Source: Micromonospora humi (GTDB lineage Bacteria; Actinomycetota; Actinomycetes; Mycobacteriales; Micromonosporaceae). From it: 64,000 bases of DNA. The position numbers and the translations under genes were made by a program. This document shows positions 25,258-34,432 of the stretch, in pieces; the first letter of the stretch is position 1; every line of letters begins with the position of its first letter. Under the pieces are notes generated by a model. That model did no database searches. It saw only the letters and a list, made by a program, of their open reading frames with translations, and had not been told where the DNA came from. The DNA is taken from assembly GCF_900090105.1 (NCBI RefSeq), contig NZ_FMDM01000002.1, positions 62,001 to 126,000 on the forward strand, in the 5' to 3' direction.

Positions 25258-28038
25258 TCACTCCCCCCTCGGCGCGGTGTCGAAGCGCGCGGGCATCGCG
25301 GTGATCGCGTTCATGAAGTTGGTCCGCATCCGGCGGACCGGTCCGGTCAGCCGCAGGCCGGCCAGGTGCGGTCGGACCGCGGTGAGGAAGGCCGCCATCT
25401 CCAGCCGGGCCAGGTGCGCGCCGAGGCAGAAGTGCGGTCCGATGCCGAACGCCAGGTGCGGGTTCGGGTCGCGGCCCAGGTCCAGCCGGTCCGGGTCGGT
25501 GAACGCCTCCGGGTCCCGGTTGGCCGAGCTGTAGTAGACGACGACCTTGTCGCCGGCGGCGATCCGGGCGCCGTCGAGCACGGTGTCGCGGGTGGCGGTC
25601 CGCCGGAACTGCATGATCGGGGTGACCCAGCGCAGCAGCTCCTCCACCGCCGCCCCGGTCAGGTCCGGCTCGGCGATCAGGCGGTCGCGCTGCTCCGGGT
25701 GCTCCACCAGGGCCTGCACGCCCCCGGAGATCAGGTGTCGGGTGGTCTCGTTACCGGCGATGACCAGCAGCAGCCACAGCTGGCACAACTGCGCGTCGGT
25801 CAGCCCCCGGCCGTCGGACTCGGCGTGCACCAGCAGGCTCATCAGGTCGTCGCCCGGTCGGGCCCGCCGCTGCTCGGCGAGCTGCCGGACGTAGGCGAAG
25901 GCGGCGGCGAAGGTGTCCCGGTAGCGCGCCACGCTGCCGCCGCCGTGCTCCGGGTCGTCGAAGCCGACCAGGTTGTTGCTCCACTCGAACAGCAGCTTGC
26001 GGTCGGTGGCCGGCATGCCCAGCAGGTCGGTGAGGACCAGCAGCGGCAGCTCGGCCGCCAGGTCCGCCACCACGTCGACGTCCCCGGCGGCCACCGCCCG
26101 GGACACCACCTCCTCGGCGTGCCGGGTGACCAGCTCACGCAGGCGCCCGACGGCGCGCGGGGTGAACGCGCCGGCCACCAGCCGGCGTACCCAGGTGTGC
26201 TCCGGCGCGTCCATGTTGATCAGAAGTTGCCGGTTGCGGTCCAGGTCCGCCGGGGTACGCGGGTCGGCGAGGAACGCGCCGCAGGCGGCCGAGGAGAACA
26301 GCGCCGGGTCCCGAGAGACCGCCGACACGGCGGCGTAGCGGGTGACCGCCCAGAAGCCCCGCCCGCGCGTCGTGCTCTCGCCGTCCCGGTCGGTGCGGGT
26401 CAGCGCGACCTCGTCGACCCGGGCGACGGGTGCCTCCCGGCGTCGTCGGGCGAACTCGGCGTGCGGCACGCCGGTCAGATACGTACCCGGGTCGGCGAGC
26501 AGGCCCGGCGGGGCCGGCGCGTGCCGGTGGCGCTCGCGCAGCGCGGCGCGCGGCACCTTGCCGGTGGGCTCCCGGGGGATCCGGTCGACCAGCTCGTAGG
26601 AGCGCGGCACCTTGAAGCCGGCCAGGCCGGCCCGGCAGTGCGCGTCCAGGACCGCCTCGACGCCCTCGGCCGGCCACGCCGGGTCGAGCTGCACCAGCGC
26701 CTTGACCTGCTCGCCGAACTCGGCGTCCGGCACCCCGACGACCACCCCGTCGGCCACCGCCGGGTGGGTCAGCAGCACCGCCTCCACCTCGGCCGGGTAC
26801 ACGTTGACCCCGCCGGAGACGATCAGTTCCGCCGAGCGGCCGGTCAGGTAGAGATAGCCGTCGTCGTCGAGGCGGCCGAGGTCGCCGAGGGTGAAGGTGT
26901 GCGGGGCGACGTGCGCCCTCTCGGTCTGCTCCGGGGCGTTGTGGTAGTGGAAACCGCGGCCCGGGGGACGCCGGACCGCGACCCGACCCTCCTGCCCGCT
27001 CGGGACCGTTTGGCCCGCGTCGTCGACCACCAGGACCTCGGTCGGCGGCGCCGGCCGGCCCACCGTGCCGGGCCGGGCCAGCCAGGTGTGCGAGTCGGCG
27101 AGGGTGACGATGCCGGCCTCGGTCGCGGCGTAGTACTCGACGAACACCGGACCCCACCAGTCGATCATCGCGCGCTTGGTCTCCGGCGGGCACGGACCGC
27201 CGCCGTGCCAGATGCGGGTGAGGCCGGCGCCGGAGAACGCGGCGCGGGTGGCGTCGTCGACGCGCAGCAGGCGGATGAACTGCGTCGGCACCAGATGACT
27301 GATGGTGATCTTCTCGTCGTCGATCACGCGCAGCACCTCGACCGGGTCGAACCGTCGGCGCATCACCAGGGCGCAGCCGCGCAGCAGCGGGAACTGGGCG
27401 AAGAACAGCTGCGCCGAGTGGTACCAGGGGCCCACCAGCAGGGCCCGCCCGCTGGTCGGGATGCCCAGCCCGCCACCGAGCGCGGCCGTGGTGGCGGCCA
27501 CCCGCTCGATCGGCGCGCCGACGGTGAGCAACGGGTTGACCACGCCCTTGGGGCGGCCGCTGGTGCCCGAGGTGTACAGCAGCACGCCGCCGGAGACCGC
27601 CGGGGCGGCGTCCGCGACGGGCAGCTCGGCGAGCGGGGTGAAGCCGTCCCCGCCGTCCACGGTGACCAGCACGGCCGGCGTGTCCGGCACCCGGTCCACG
27701 GCGGCGCGTACGGTCGGGGCGTAGGCGGCCTCGGTGAGCACCGCGCGGGCGCCGGAGTCGGCCAGGATGTGCGCGATCTCCGGCGCGGTCAGGTGCCAGT
27801 TGACCGGCACCGCCACCAGGCCGGCGTGCACGCAGGCGAGCAGCGCCTCGAAGGTCTCGTGCCGGTTGCCGAGCACGAACGCCACCCGGTCGCCGCCGGT
27901 CAGGCCGGCGCCGCGCAGCACCCCGATCCACCTGTCGACCGCCCGGTCCAGCTCCGCCCACGTCCGGGTGCCGTCCTCGTCGACCAGCGCGGTGTCGGCG
28001 CCGGCGTCGCGCACCATGTTCTCCAGCAGCTCGGCCAT
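25258..28038 (-). CDS. Acyl-CoA ligase / cytochrome P450 fusion
   Basis: A single 926-residue open frame with two full enzymes. Residues about 1-505 form an ANL acyl-CoA synthetase: LYTSGTSGRPKG (P-loop), YYAATEAG, TGRSAELIVSGGVN and the catalytic Lys region PREPTGKVPR. From about 525 the frame turns into a bacterial P450: an AGNETT I-helix, EELLRW (ExxR) and haem loop FGIGPHFCLG (Cys871). A short Pro-rich linker joins them, and no stop or frameshift signal is seen. It starts with an ATG after an AGGAGG site. Inference: the ligase makes a CoA thioester that its own P450 oxidises. Confidence 0.93.
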   Translation of the reverse strand: MAELLENMVRDAGADTALVDEDGTRTWAELDRAVDRWIGVLRGAGLTGGDRVAFVLGNRHETFEALLACVHAGLVAVPVNWHLTAPEIAHILADSGARAVLTEAAYAPTVRAAVDRVPDTPAVLVTVDGGDGFTPLAELPVADAAPAVSGGVLLYTSGTSGRPKGVVNPLLTVGAPIERVAATTAALGGGLGIPTSGRALLVGPWYHSAQLFFAQFPLLRGCALVMRRRFDPVEVLRVIDDEKITISHLVPTQFIRLLRVDDATRAAFSGAGLTRIWHGGGPCPPETKRAMIDWWGPVFVEYYAATEAGIVTLADSHTWLARPGTVGRPAPPTEVLVVDDAGQTVPSGQEGRVAVRRPPGRGFHYHNAPEQTERAHVAPHTFTLGDLGRLDDDGYLYLTGRSAELIVSGGVNVYPAEVEAVLLTHPAVADGVVVGVPDAEFGEQVKALVQLDPAWPAEGVEAVLDAHCRAGLAGFKVPRSYELVDRIPREPTGKVPRAALRERHRHAPAPPGLLADPGTYLTGVPHAEFARRRREAPVARVDEVALTRTDRDGESTTRGRGFWAVTRYAAVSAVSRDPALFSSAACGAFLADPRTPADLDRNRQLLINMDAPEHTWVRRLVAGAFTPRAVGRLRELVTRHAEEVVSRAVAAGDVDVVADLAAELPLLVLTDLLGMPATDRKLLFEWSNNLVGFDDPEHGGGSVARYRDTFAAAFAYVRQLAEQRRARPGDDLMSLLVHAESDGRGLTDAQLCQLWLLLVIAGNETTRHLISGGVQALVEHPEQRDRLIAEPDLTGAAVEELLRWVTPIMQFRRTATRDTVLDGARIAAGDKVVVYYSSANRDPEAFTDPDRLDLGRDPNPHLAFGIGPHFCLGAHLARLEMAAFLTAVRPHLAGLRLTGPVRRMRTNFMNAITAMPARFDTAPRGE

Positions 28039-28062
28039 CCGAACCTCCTGTCTGTGCGTGGT

Positions 28063-28800
28063 TCAGGCCGTCAGGTCCGGGCTGACCGCCAGGACGTGCT
28101 CGGCCACCGGCCGGAAGTTGAGCCGGGCGATCCCGGGGGCGCCGATGTCCGCGCGCGCCGCCCGGGCCGCCTCGTCGGGGATCAGGACCAGCTCGCCCGC
28201 GGCCTGGGCGAGCAGCTGCACCTGGCAGCAGCGGTCCATGGCGAGGAACCACCAGGCCGCCTCGGCGACCGAGCCGCCGACCGTGAGCAGGCCGTGGTTG
28301 CGCAACACGACCGCCTTGCCGGCGCCCAGCGTCGCGGCGATCCGGTCGCCCTCCGCGCCGTCGAGCACCACCCCGCCGTACTCGTCGTGGACCTCGTGGT
28401 CCTCGAAGAACGCGCAGGCGTCCTGGGTGATCGGCGCGAGCGGCCGGCCCAGCGCGGCGAACGCCCGGCCGTGGATCGAATGGGTGTGCGCGGCGGCCAC
28501 CACGTCCGGCCGCGCCTTGTGGATCGCGGAGTGGATGGCGTACCCGGCGGGGTTGACCCGACCCGTGCCGTCGACCACCTCGCCGGCGTGGTCGACCCGC
28601 AGCAGGTCGTCGTCGCGGACGTGGCCGAAGTGCCGGCCGAACGGGTTGATCCAGAACGTGTCCGGCTCGATCGGGTCCCGGGCGGTCACGTGCCCGCCGG
28701 CACCCTCGTCGAAGCCGGCCAGCGCGAAGGCGCGCACGGTCAGCACCAGTTGCCGACGCCGGTACGCCCGCTCCTGCTCGGGGGTGCGTCGCTCAGCCAC
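28063..28800 (-). CDS. Class II aldolase/adducin family protein
   Basis: A 245-residue metal-dependent aldolase-type protein. The zinc-binding His residues are in AAAHTHSIHG and in LRNHGLL, matching the HxH...H pattern of fuculose-phosphate aldolase and adducin-like proteins; GHVTARDP is also typical. The catalytic step may be a retro-aldol or another enediolate reaction. It overlaps the DsbA-like gene by 8 bases and precedes the ligase-P450 fusion by 24 bases. Within a PKS operon it is unusual, so its role is not clear. Confidence 0.84.
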   Translation of the reverse strand: MAERRTPEQERAYRRRQLVLTVRAFALAGFDEGAGGHVTARDPIEPDTFWINPFGRHFGHVRDDDLLRVDHAGEVVDGTGRVNPAGYAIHSAIHKARPDVVAAAHTHSIHGRAFAALGRPLAPITQDACAFFEDHEVHDEYGGVVLDGAEGDRIAATLGAGKAVVLRNHGLLTVGGSVAEAAWWFLAMDRCCQVQLLAQAAGELVLIPDEAARAARADIGAPGIARLNFRPVAEHVLAVSPDLTA

Positions 28801-29479
28801 AGCCGCCTCCGGTGTCGGTGTCGTACCCGCCGGCGCCGGCCGGCACGGGCTCCGCCGGGGCGCCCGGCCGGTCGGCGTAGGCGGCGAGGAAGTCGTCGAC
28901 CCGGTCCACGCCCCAGAACCGGTGCGGGCCGAGCCGCAGGTAGGGGATGCCGAAGATGTCGTCGTCGTAGGCGCGCATCAGGCAGTCCACCCCGGCGGCC
29001 CGGACCGCGTCGTCGTCGACGGCGCCGAGCACCACCTGCGGGTCGACGCCGGCCCGCTCGGCGACCCCGGCGAGGACCTCCGGCGTGCAGACGTCCTCGC
29101 CGCGCTGCCAGCGCGCCGCGATCACCTCCCGGTAGAACGCCTCCCCCGCGCCCCGCTCCCGGGCCGCGAGGAAGCCCAGGTGCGGCCGCTCCCACCACGG
29201 GTCGACGTCGATCGGCCAGCGCATCGGCAGGTCCAGTCGTCGGGCCTGGCGCTTGGCGTCCTGCAACAGGTAGAGGTGCTTCGGCTTGCTCATCTGCACG
29301 TAGTGGAACGTGCCGCCGGCCGCGGTCAGCGCCGCCTCGGTACGCGGGTCCGGGTCCCAGTAGGGGATGAACTCCAGCACCTCCTGCGGGCGGTGCAGCG
29401 CCCGGGTCAGCCGCTCCACCGCCAGCCAGCTGTACGGGCTGCGGAAGGAGAAGTACAACCGGGGCGGCCGGGGCGCCAT
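28793..29479 (-). CDS. 2-hydroxychromene-2-carboxylate isomerase/DsbA-like protein
   Basis: A 228-residue thioredoxin-fold protein of the DsbA/HCCA isomerase group. YFSFRSPYSWLAVERL marks the start of the fold; the CxxC of true DsbA is absent, as in HCCA isomerases. The C-terminal part includes IFGIPYLRLGPHRFWG, which resembles the GVPtf...FwG end of the family. In naphthalene degradation it isomerises an aryl ring intermediate, but natural-product members act on cis/trans double bonds. It joins the upstream gene by a TGATG overlap. Confidence 0.82.
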   Translation of the reverse strand: MAPRPPRLYFSFRSPYSWLAVERLTRALHRPQEVLEFIPYWDPDPRTEAALTAAGGTFHYVQMSKPKHLYLLQDAKRQARRLDLPMRWPIDVDPWWERPHLGFLAARERGAGEAFYREVIAARWQRGEDVCTPEVLAGVAERAGVDPQVVLGAVDDDAVRAAGVDCLMRAYDDDIFGIPYLRLGPHRFWGVDRVDDFLAAYADRPGAPAEPVPAGAGGYDTDTGGGCG

Positions 29480-30399
29480 CACCGGCTCCCCGCGGTCAGC
29501 GCGGCCACGGTCTCCGGGTCGAGGGTGGCCAGGCTGCCCGCGTCCGGCCCGCGGCTGGCCGCGTAGCCGTGCAGGATGGTGGCGGTCGCCACCTGCACCA
29601 ACCGGCCGTCGCGCACCACGTGGCAGGTCATCCGGGCGTCGTAGGTGACGTCCTTGAGCACGTCGGTCACCGTGAAGGTGATCCACATCGGTTCCTCGAC
29701 GCGCGCGTCGCCGCGCACCTCCACCCGGGCCCGGGACACCACCGGGATCCAGCCCCGCTCGCGCAGCATCCGCCCGACCGAGACGCCCCGGTCGGCGAGG
29801 TAGCGGTCCACCACCTCCTCCAGCAGCCGGACGTAGCCGGCGTGCTGCATGCGCTGCGAGTACTGGCAGTAGAAGTAGGGCACCCGCCAGGCCCAGACGA
29901 AGCCGGCGCCGGCGGCGCGCAGGGTGGCGGCCGGGTCGGCACCGGCGGCCGGGCCGGGCTCCCCGGCGCCCGGCTCCTCCAGCAGGCCGGCCAGGTCCGC
30001 CGGCAGCGGCGCCGAGGCCGGCGCGTCCGGCTCGCGGACCAGCGCGACCCGGACCCGGGCCCGGCAGGCGGTGACCGTCTCGGCCCCGGCCGTGCCGCCC
30101 GCGCGCGCGATCCGCACCGCGAACCGGCCGCCCGCACCGGGGGTGGCCGTCACGTCGACCTCGTCGTCGACCTCCAGCACGGCCGGGAGCAGCAGCGAGC
30201 ACTCCCGCACCGACAGCCCCACGCCGTGCTCCAGGTAGAGCCGGCCCGGGCCGTGGCCACGCTCCCGGAACCACTGCAGGACACCCTGCTCCACCAGGTA
30301 CGCGAAGTGCTTGAACCCGATCCAGGTGCGGATGTTGGCGCCCTCGAACCCGGGCCGGGCGGACAGGGTCACGGGCTCGTGCTGGACCGCCGTGGTCAC
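29479..30399 (-). CDS. Double hot-dog thioesterase-like protein
   Basis: A 306-residue protein with two hot-dog-like halves. The first (about 15-145) has FKHFAYLVEQGVLQWF and DDEVDVTATPG. The second (about 165-300) starts near PYFYCQYSQRMQHAGYVRLLEEVVDRY, which resembles the 4HBT thioesterase helix, and ends with VATATILHGYA. Acyl-ACP thioesterases and acyl-CoA thioesterases have this arrangement. It may release a chain from ACP or CoA in the operon. The GTG start overlaps the upstream hydrolase stop (GTGA). Confidence 0.8.
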   Translation of the reverse strand: MTTAVQHEPVTLSARPGFEGANIRTWIGFKHFAYLVEQGVLQWFRERGHGPGRLYLEHGVGLSVRECSLLLPAVLEVDDEVDVTATPGAGGRFAVRIARAGGTAGAETVTACRARVRVALVREPDAPASAPLPADLAGLLEEPGAGEPGPAAGADPAATLRAAGAGFVWAWRVPYFYCQYSQRMQHAGYVRLLEEVVDRYLADRGVSVGRMLRERGWIPVVSRARVEVRGDARVEEPMWITFTVTDVLKDVTYDARMTCHVVRDGRLVQVATATILHGYAASRGPDAGSLATLDPETVAALTAGSR

Positions 30400-31205
30400 G
30401 GCGTACCTCCTCGGATCGCGGGATCGGGGCACACCTGCGCGACGAAGACCGCGATGTGCCGGGCCACCTCGGCGGCGCGGTCGAGGTGGCAGAAGTGGTG
30501 GAACTCCGGCTCGACGATGACCTCGGCGCCGGGCAGCCGGGCGCGCAGGGCGCTCGCGCGGGGGCCGTCCAGACTGGGGTCCCGGCCGCCGGTGAGCACC
30601 TTGGTCGGCACCGTCACCGCATGCAGCGGCAGGCCGGCGGTGGCGGTGAAGTGGTCGAACAGCGCGGTGAACCCGACCGGGCCGATCCGGTCCACCATGA
30701 TGTCGCGCATCGACGCCAGCGTGGCGGCGTCCAGCGTGGCCAGACGCGCGCCGAGCCGGTTGCGCAGTCCCTCGTCGATGATCCGGACGAAGTTGGCCTG
30801 GGCCCGTTCGTGCACCGCCCAGGTGATCGGCAGGTCCGGCGGGCAGTAGAAGGGCGCGATGAGCATCGCGCCGCGCGGCCGCACCGCCGTCTCGGTGGCC
30901 AGCATCTCCAGCACCGCGTTGGCGCCGAGCGAGTGGCCGACCACGATGTCGGGCGGCGCGGGCATGGCCTCGACGGTCCCGGCGAGCCAGGCGCCCGGGG
31001 TGCCCCGCCGCCGCCAGTGGTGGTCGGTGCCGGCCTTCCACGGCAGCTCGGCCGCGAGCAGCCGCCAGGTGCCCGGCAGCCGTGCCGCCAGGTGCCGCCA
31101 GCTCTGCCAGGTGTCGGACATGCCGTGCACCAGCAGCACGGTCGGCGCGCCGGAGTCCGGGCCCGCTACCGGGTGCACGGGTGCGGCGGGTGCGGTCCGG
31201 GTCAT
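30396..31205 (-). CDS. Alpha/beta hydrolase
   Basis: A 269-residue alpha/beta hydrolase. The oxyanion part is LLVHGMSDTW, the nucleophile elbow is GHSLGAN, the acid is likely Asp in TGGRDPSLDG, and the catalytic His lies in HHFCHLDR near the C-terminus. No signal peptide is present. It could hydrolyse a thioester or ester intermediate. It overlaps both neighbours by ATGA/GTGA and sits between the CLF-like gene and the hot-dog gene, suggesting chain release or quality control. Confidence 0.87.
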   Translation of the reverse strand: MTRTAPAAPVHPVAGPDSGAPTVLLVHGMSDTWQSWRHLAARLPGTWRLLAAELPWKAGTDHHWRRRGTPGAWLAGTVEAMPAPPDIVVGHSLGANAVLEMLATETAVRPRGAMLIAPFYCPPDLPITWAVHERAQANFVRIIDEGLRNRLGARLATLDAATLASMRDIMVDRIGPVGFTALFDHFTATAGLPLHAVTVPTKVLTGGRDPSLDGPRASALRARLPGAEVIVEPEFHHFCHLDRAAEVARHIAVFVAQVCPDPAIRGGTP

Positions 31206-32293
31206 CGCGGCACCGCCCGCACGGTCGTCTCGCGTACGCCGTCGACCGGGTCGCCGCAGCGCACGGCGACGGCCGGCGTGCCGGCGGTCAGCCGCACGGC
31301 GAGCGCGGTGTGCACGACCCCGGCGGCGCCGTAGTGGTCGGCGCCCAGCCGGGCCTCGTCGACCGGCGCACCGCCGAAGGACGTGCCGTCGCGCACCGGC
31401 CCGAGCAGCGCCAGTGGACGCTCCGGCGTCTCGGTGGGGTCGGGTAACGCCGGCTCTCGCCCCGCCACGTCGGCCGGGTCGCGCGGCGGCAGCGGCCGCT
31501 CCGACGGGTCGGGCGGGCCGAGCAGCAGGCAGGCGGCGCCGGCGCGCAGCGGCCGACCGGGCGTGGCGCCGCGCCGTGCGGCGTGCAGGGCCCGGGCCTG
31601 CGGGTCGTCCGGTTCGACGCCGACCACCACCACCCGGTCGGCGCGGCCGACGCGCAGCAGCAGGCCGGCGAGCCAGATCGCGTCGAGGCCCGCGGTGGCG
31701 CCGGAGCAGACGGTGAGGTTGGGGCCGCCGAAGCGGAACCAGATCGCGATCGCCCCGGCGATGACGTTGCTGGAGGCGTTCGGGGCCTCCAGTGGTCCGA
31801 CCTCCCGCGGTCCGCCGTCGCGCAGTCGTCCGGCGAGGTCGCCCACCGTGGCGACGTTGCCCAGGTTGGAGCTGACCACCACGGCGGTACGCGGGTCGGC
31901 CGGCCCGGTGCGCCGTGGTGCCTTCGGCGGCAGGCCCAACGCCCGGTGCACGGCGCACAGCGCGAACCGGGTGGCCGGCTCCTTGGCCAGCAGGCCCTTG
32001 CGGCCGAGCAGTTCGGCGGCCCGCTCCGCCGGCCAGCCCGGCCCGTCGGCGGCGTCGCCCGGTGCACCGGCTCCGCCGGGTCCCGCGCCGGGGTCGGTGG
32101 GGACCGTGGGCCCGCCGGCCGGGTCGGGATCCGCGCCACGTGTGCCGAGAGCCGCGTCCGGTGCGAGCCGGCCGGCGCCCGCGAGCAGGGTCGGCAGGTC
32201 GAGCCCGGGCACGTTCAGCGCGACGCTCAGCACCGCGGCCACCGGCCGGAAGCCGGCCGTCGCCGGGGACGGCACGGCGTGGACGGTGGTCAT
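31202..32293 (-). CDS. Chain-length-factor-like KS homologue (second pair)
   Basis: A 363-residue thiolase-fold protein with partial ketosynthase character. The segment PNLTVCSGATAGLDA aligns with the KS active-site loop, but the nucleophile Cys position is Ala, with a Cys three residues earlier. The HGTGT and GHT histidine motifs are absent. That is the pattern of a KS-beta/CLF subunit. It overlaps the preceding KS stop by ATGA, so it probably forms a heterodimer with that KS. The N-terminal 100 residues carry a Gly/Pro-rich insert that is unlike normal CLFs. Confidence 0.72.
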   Translation of the reverse strand: MTTVHAVPSPATAGFRPVAAVLSVALNVPGLDLPTLLAGAGRLAPDAALGTRGADPDPAGGPTVPTDPGAGPGGAGAPGDAADGPGWPAERAAELLGRKGLLAKEPATRFALCAVHRALGLPPKAPRRTGPADPRTAVVVSSNLGNVATVGDLAGRLRDGGPREVGPLEAPNASSNVIAGAIAIWFRFGGPNLTVCSGATAGLDAIWLAGLLLRVGRADRVVVVGVEPDDPQARALHAARRGATPGRPLRAGAACLLLGPPDPSERPLPPRDPADVAGREPALPDPTETPERPLALLGPVRDGTSFGGAPVDEARLGADHYGAAGVVHTALAVRLTAGTPAVAVRCGDPVDGVRETTVRAVPR

Positions 32294-33402
32294 GTCGTCT
32301 CCAGGAGGGTGACCGCGTTGAGGCCGCCGAAGCCGAACGCGTCGACCTGGGCGACCCGCGGGGCCGCCGCCACCGCCCGGTCGCGCACCAGGCGCAGCCC
32401 GGCCGCCTCGGGCGTGGGCCGGCTCAGCCCGACCACCGGCGGGACCAGCCCGGTGCGCAGCGCCTCGATCGCGACGGCGACGCTGAGCAGCGCCGACCCG
32501 CCCGAGGTGTGCCCCACCGCGCCCTTGAGCGCGGTCACCAGCGGTCCGGGCTCGCAGCCGGCGAAGACCTCGGCGAGCACTCCGGCCTCGGTCTCGTCGT
32601 TGAGCGCGGTGCCGGTGCCGTGCGCCAGCACCAGGTCGACCTGCTCGGGTCGGCGGTCGGCCCGGCGGTACGCGTCGTGCACGGCCCGCAGGATGCCGTG
32701 CCGGTCGGGGGCCGTTTCGTGCCCGGCGTCGCAGGACAGCCCGGTGCCCAGCAGGCGGGCCAGCCCCGCGCCCGGCCGGTCCGCCTCGACGACCAGCACG
32801 ACCGCGCCGTCGCCGAGCAGCACCCCGGTGCGGTCGGTGTCGAACGGCCGCACCCGCCCGGTCGGCCGGGCGGCCACCCGACCGATCATGGCCAGCATCG
32901 ACGCGCTGCTGCCGTCGGCGCCGCCGACCAGCACCGCGTCCGCCTCGCCGGTCTCCACCAGGTCCTGGGCCAGCGCGAGGGCGTGCCCGCCGGCGCTGCA
33001 CGCGTTGGCGAGCGTGACCACCGGACCCACGCCGGGCGCCGCGCCGGCGACGGCCGGGCCGAAGTGCAGCCGCTCGGCGGGAAAGTCGACCGCGCCGGCC
33101 AGCGCCGCGCGTTCCACCTCCGCCGACTCGCGCAGCCCGGTGCCGACCAGGCTGACCACCCGGCGACGCCGCGGATCCACGCCGGCCGCGGCGAGCGCCT
33201 CGGTGACGCAGTCGGCGAGCCAGCGACCGGGCCCGAACGGCCTGTCGTCGGCGATCGGGTAGCCGTGCGCCACCCCGACGCGTCGCGGGTCCACCCGCCG
33301 CAGCAGCGCGACGCCGCACTCGCCGCGCCGCAGCGCGTCCCAGGTGGCCGGCCCGTCGCCGAAGCAGGTGCGCACCGCGCTAGCGGTGATCGTCGCCGCC
33401 AC
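32290..33402 (-). CDS. Ketosynthase of second KS/CLF pair
   Basis: A 370-residue beta-ketoacyl-ACP synthase with a full active site: Cys135 in NACSAGG, His261 in AHGTGT and His298 in VGHTSGG. It is shorter than typical FabF-type ketosynthases (about 410) and has a GTG start at 33402 overlapping the CLF-1 end by 23 bases. It condenses malonyl units with an acyl-ACP chain. The CLF-like protein follows it with an ATGA overlap. It is clearly a second, divergent KS rather than a copy of KS-1. Confidence 0.83.
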   Translation of the reverse strand: MAATITASAVRTCFGDGPATWDALRRGECGVALLRRVDPRRVGVAHGYPIADDRPFGPGRWLADCVTEALAAAGVDPRRRRVVSLVGTGLRESAEVERAALAGAVDFPAERLHFGPAVAGAAPGVGPVVTLANACSAGGHALALAQDLVETGEADAVLVGGADGSSASMLAMIGRVAARPTGRVRPFDTDRTGVLLGDGAVVLVVEADRPGAGLARLLGTGLSCDAGHETAPDRHGILRAVHDAYRRADRRPEQVDLVLAHGTGTALNDETEAGVLAEVFAGCEPGPLVTALKGAVGHTSGGSALLSVAVAIEALRTGLVPPVVGLSRPTPEAAGLRLVRDRAVAAAPRVAQVDAFGFGGLNAVTLLETT

Positions 33403-34432
33403 CGGCCCACCCCCTCACCACGGCCGCCGCTACCCCGCCGTCGCGCGAACGCGCGGTGAGCAGCGCCGGGCGTCCGGCCTGTTCGGGCTCTTCGGCGCAC
33501 CGGGCGAGCAGCGCGCCGAAGGCCAGGGCACCGGCTGCGGCCTGGCAGTCGCCGAGCGCCGGACGCACCGGCAGCCGTTCCACGGTGGTGGGCACCACAT
33601 TCCGCAGGCCGTCGGCGTCGTCGCCGGCGAGCGCCCAGACGTCGGCCGTCCGGACGTCGGCCGCCGCCAGCGCCCGGCCGGCGCAGCCGGCGAGCCCGGC
33701 GTCGGCGTCGTCGGGCGCGAAACCGGTGGCCACCGAGAGCACCTCGGCGCGGGCGCCGCCCGCCTCGGCGCCGCGACGGCGCAGCAGGTAGACCGCCGAC
33801 GCCTCGCCGGCCGGTCCGGCGTCGGTCAGCCGCGCCGCCCAGGCCGTGTTCGGGGTGTACTCCTCCACGCCACCGACCAGCAGCGCGTCGGCGTAGCCGC
33901 GACGGATGGCGTTGAGCGCGTAGCGCAGCGCGTAGAGGAAGGCCAGCGGTCCACCGGCGACGGTGGCGTTGACGCCGCGCAGGCCGTAGCGGATGGCCGC
34001 CTGGCCGGCGGCGCAGTTCATCACCGTGTTGGGGAACAGCACCGGGTTGACCAGGTAGGGCTTGTCCTGCACGAGCGTCTCGCGGGAGAAGTCCATGGTC
34101 GACCTGAGGCTGCCGGTGGTGGTGCCCAGCACCACCCCGATGCGGTGCCGGTTGTCGTCGTCGGGCGTCAACTCCCCGTCGGTGAGCGCGCGTCCGCAGG
34201 CCACCATCGCCAGCGCGGTGGCCCGGTCCAGGAAGCTGGTGCCCTTGCGGCCGAGCAGGCCGCGTACGTCGAAGCCGGCGATCGCCGGTGCCTCGGCCTC
34301 CGGCAGCGGCTCGGCGAACCGGTCGTGCACGTCGGTGCGGACGGCCGTGCCGGCGCGGATCGCGGCGAGCACCTCGGCGACGGAGTCCCCGGCGGCGGAC
34401 ACCACCCCGCAGCCGGTCACCACGCCGCTCAC
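33380..34432 (-). CDS. Chain length factor (KS-beta) of first pair
   Basis: A 350-residue KS homologue without the nucleophile. The active-site loop reads ATVAGGPLAF, with Gly at the Cys position (about residue 160), and the catalytic His motifs are missing. This fits a CLF that sets chain length by dimerising with KS-1. The GTG at 34432 overlaps the KS-1 stop (GTGA), typical of a KS-alpha/KS-beta pair. It lies in the same reading order as in highly reducing type II PKS clusters. Confidence 0.82.
   Translation of the reverse strand: MSGVVTGCGVVSAAGDSVAEVLAAIRAGTAVRTDVHDRFAEPLPEAEAPAIAGFDVRGLLGRKGTSFLDRATALAMVACGRALTDGELTPDDDNRHRIGVVLGTTTGSLRSTMDFSRETLVQDKPYLVNPVLFPNTVMNCAAGQAAIRYGLRGVNATVAGGPLAFLYALRYALNAIRRGYADALLVGGVEEYTPNTAWAARLTDAGPAGEASAVYLLRRRGAEAGGARAEVLSVATGFAPDDADAGLAGCAGRALAAADVRTADVWALAGDDADGLRNVVPTTVERLPVRPALGDCQAAAGALAFGALLARCAEEPEQAGRPALLTARSRDGGVAAAVVRGWAGGGDDHR

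Noticed and set aside
25159..29370. A 1403-codon open frame on the plus strand
   Set aside because: Mirror of the ligase-P450 fusion, aldolase and isomerase genes, with no protein motif.
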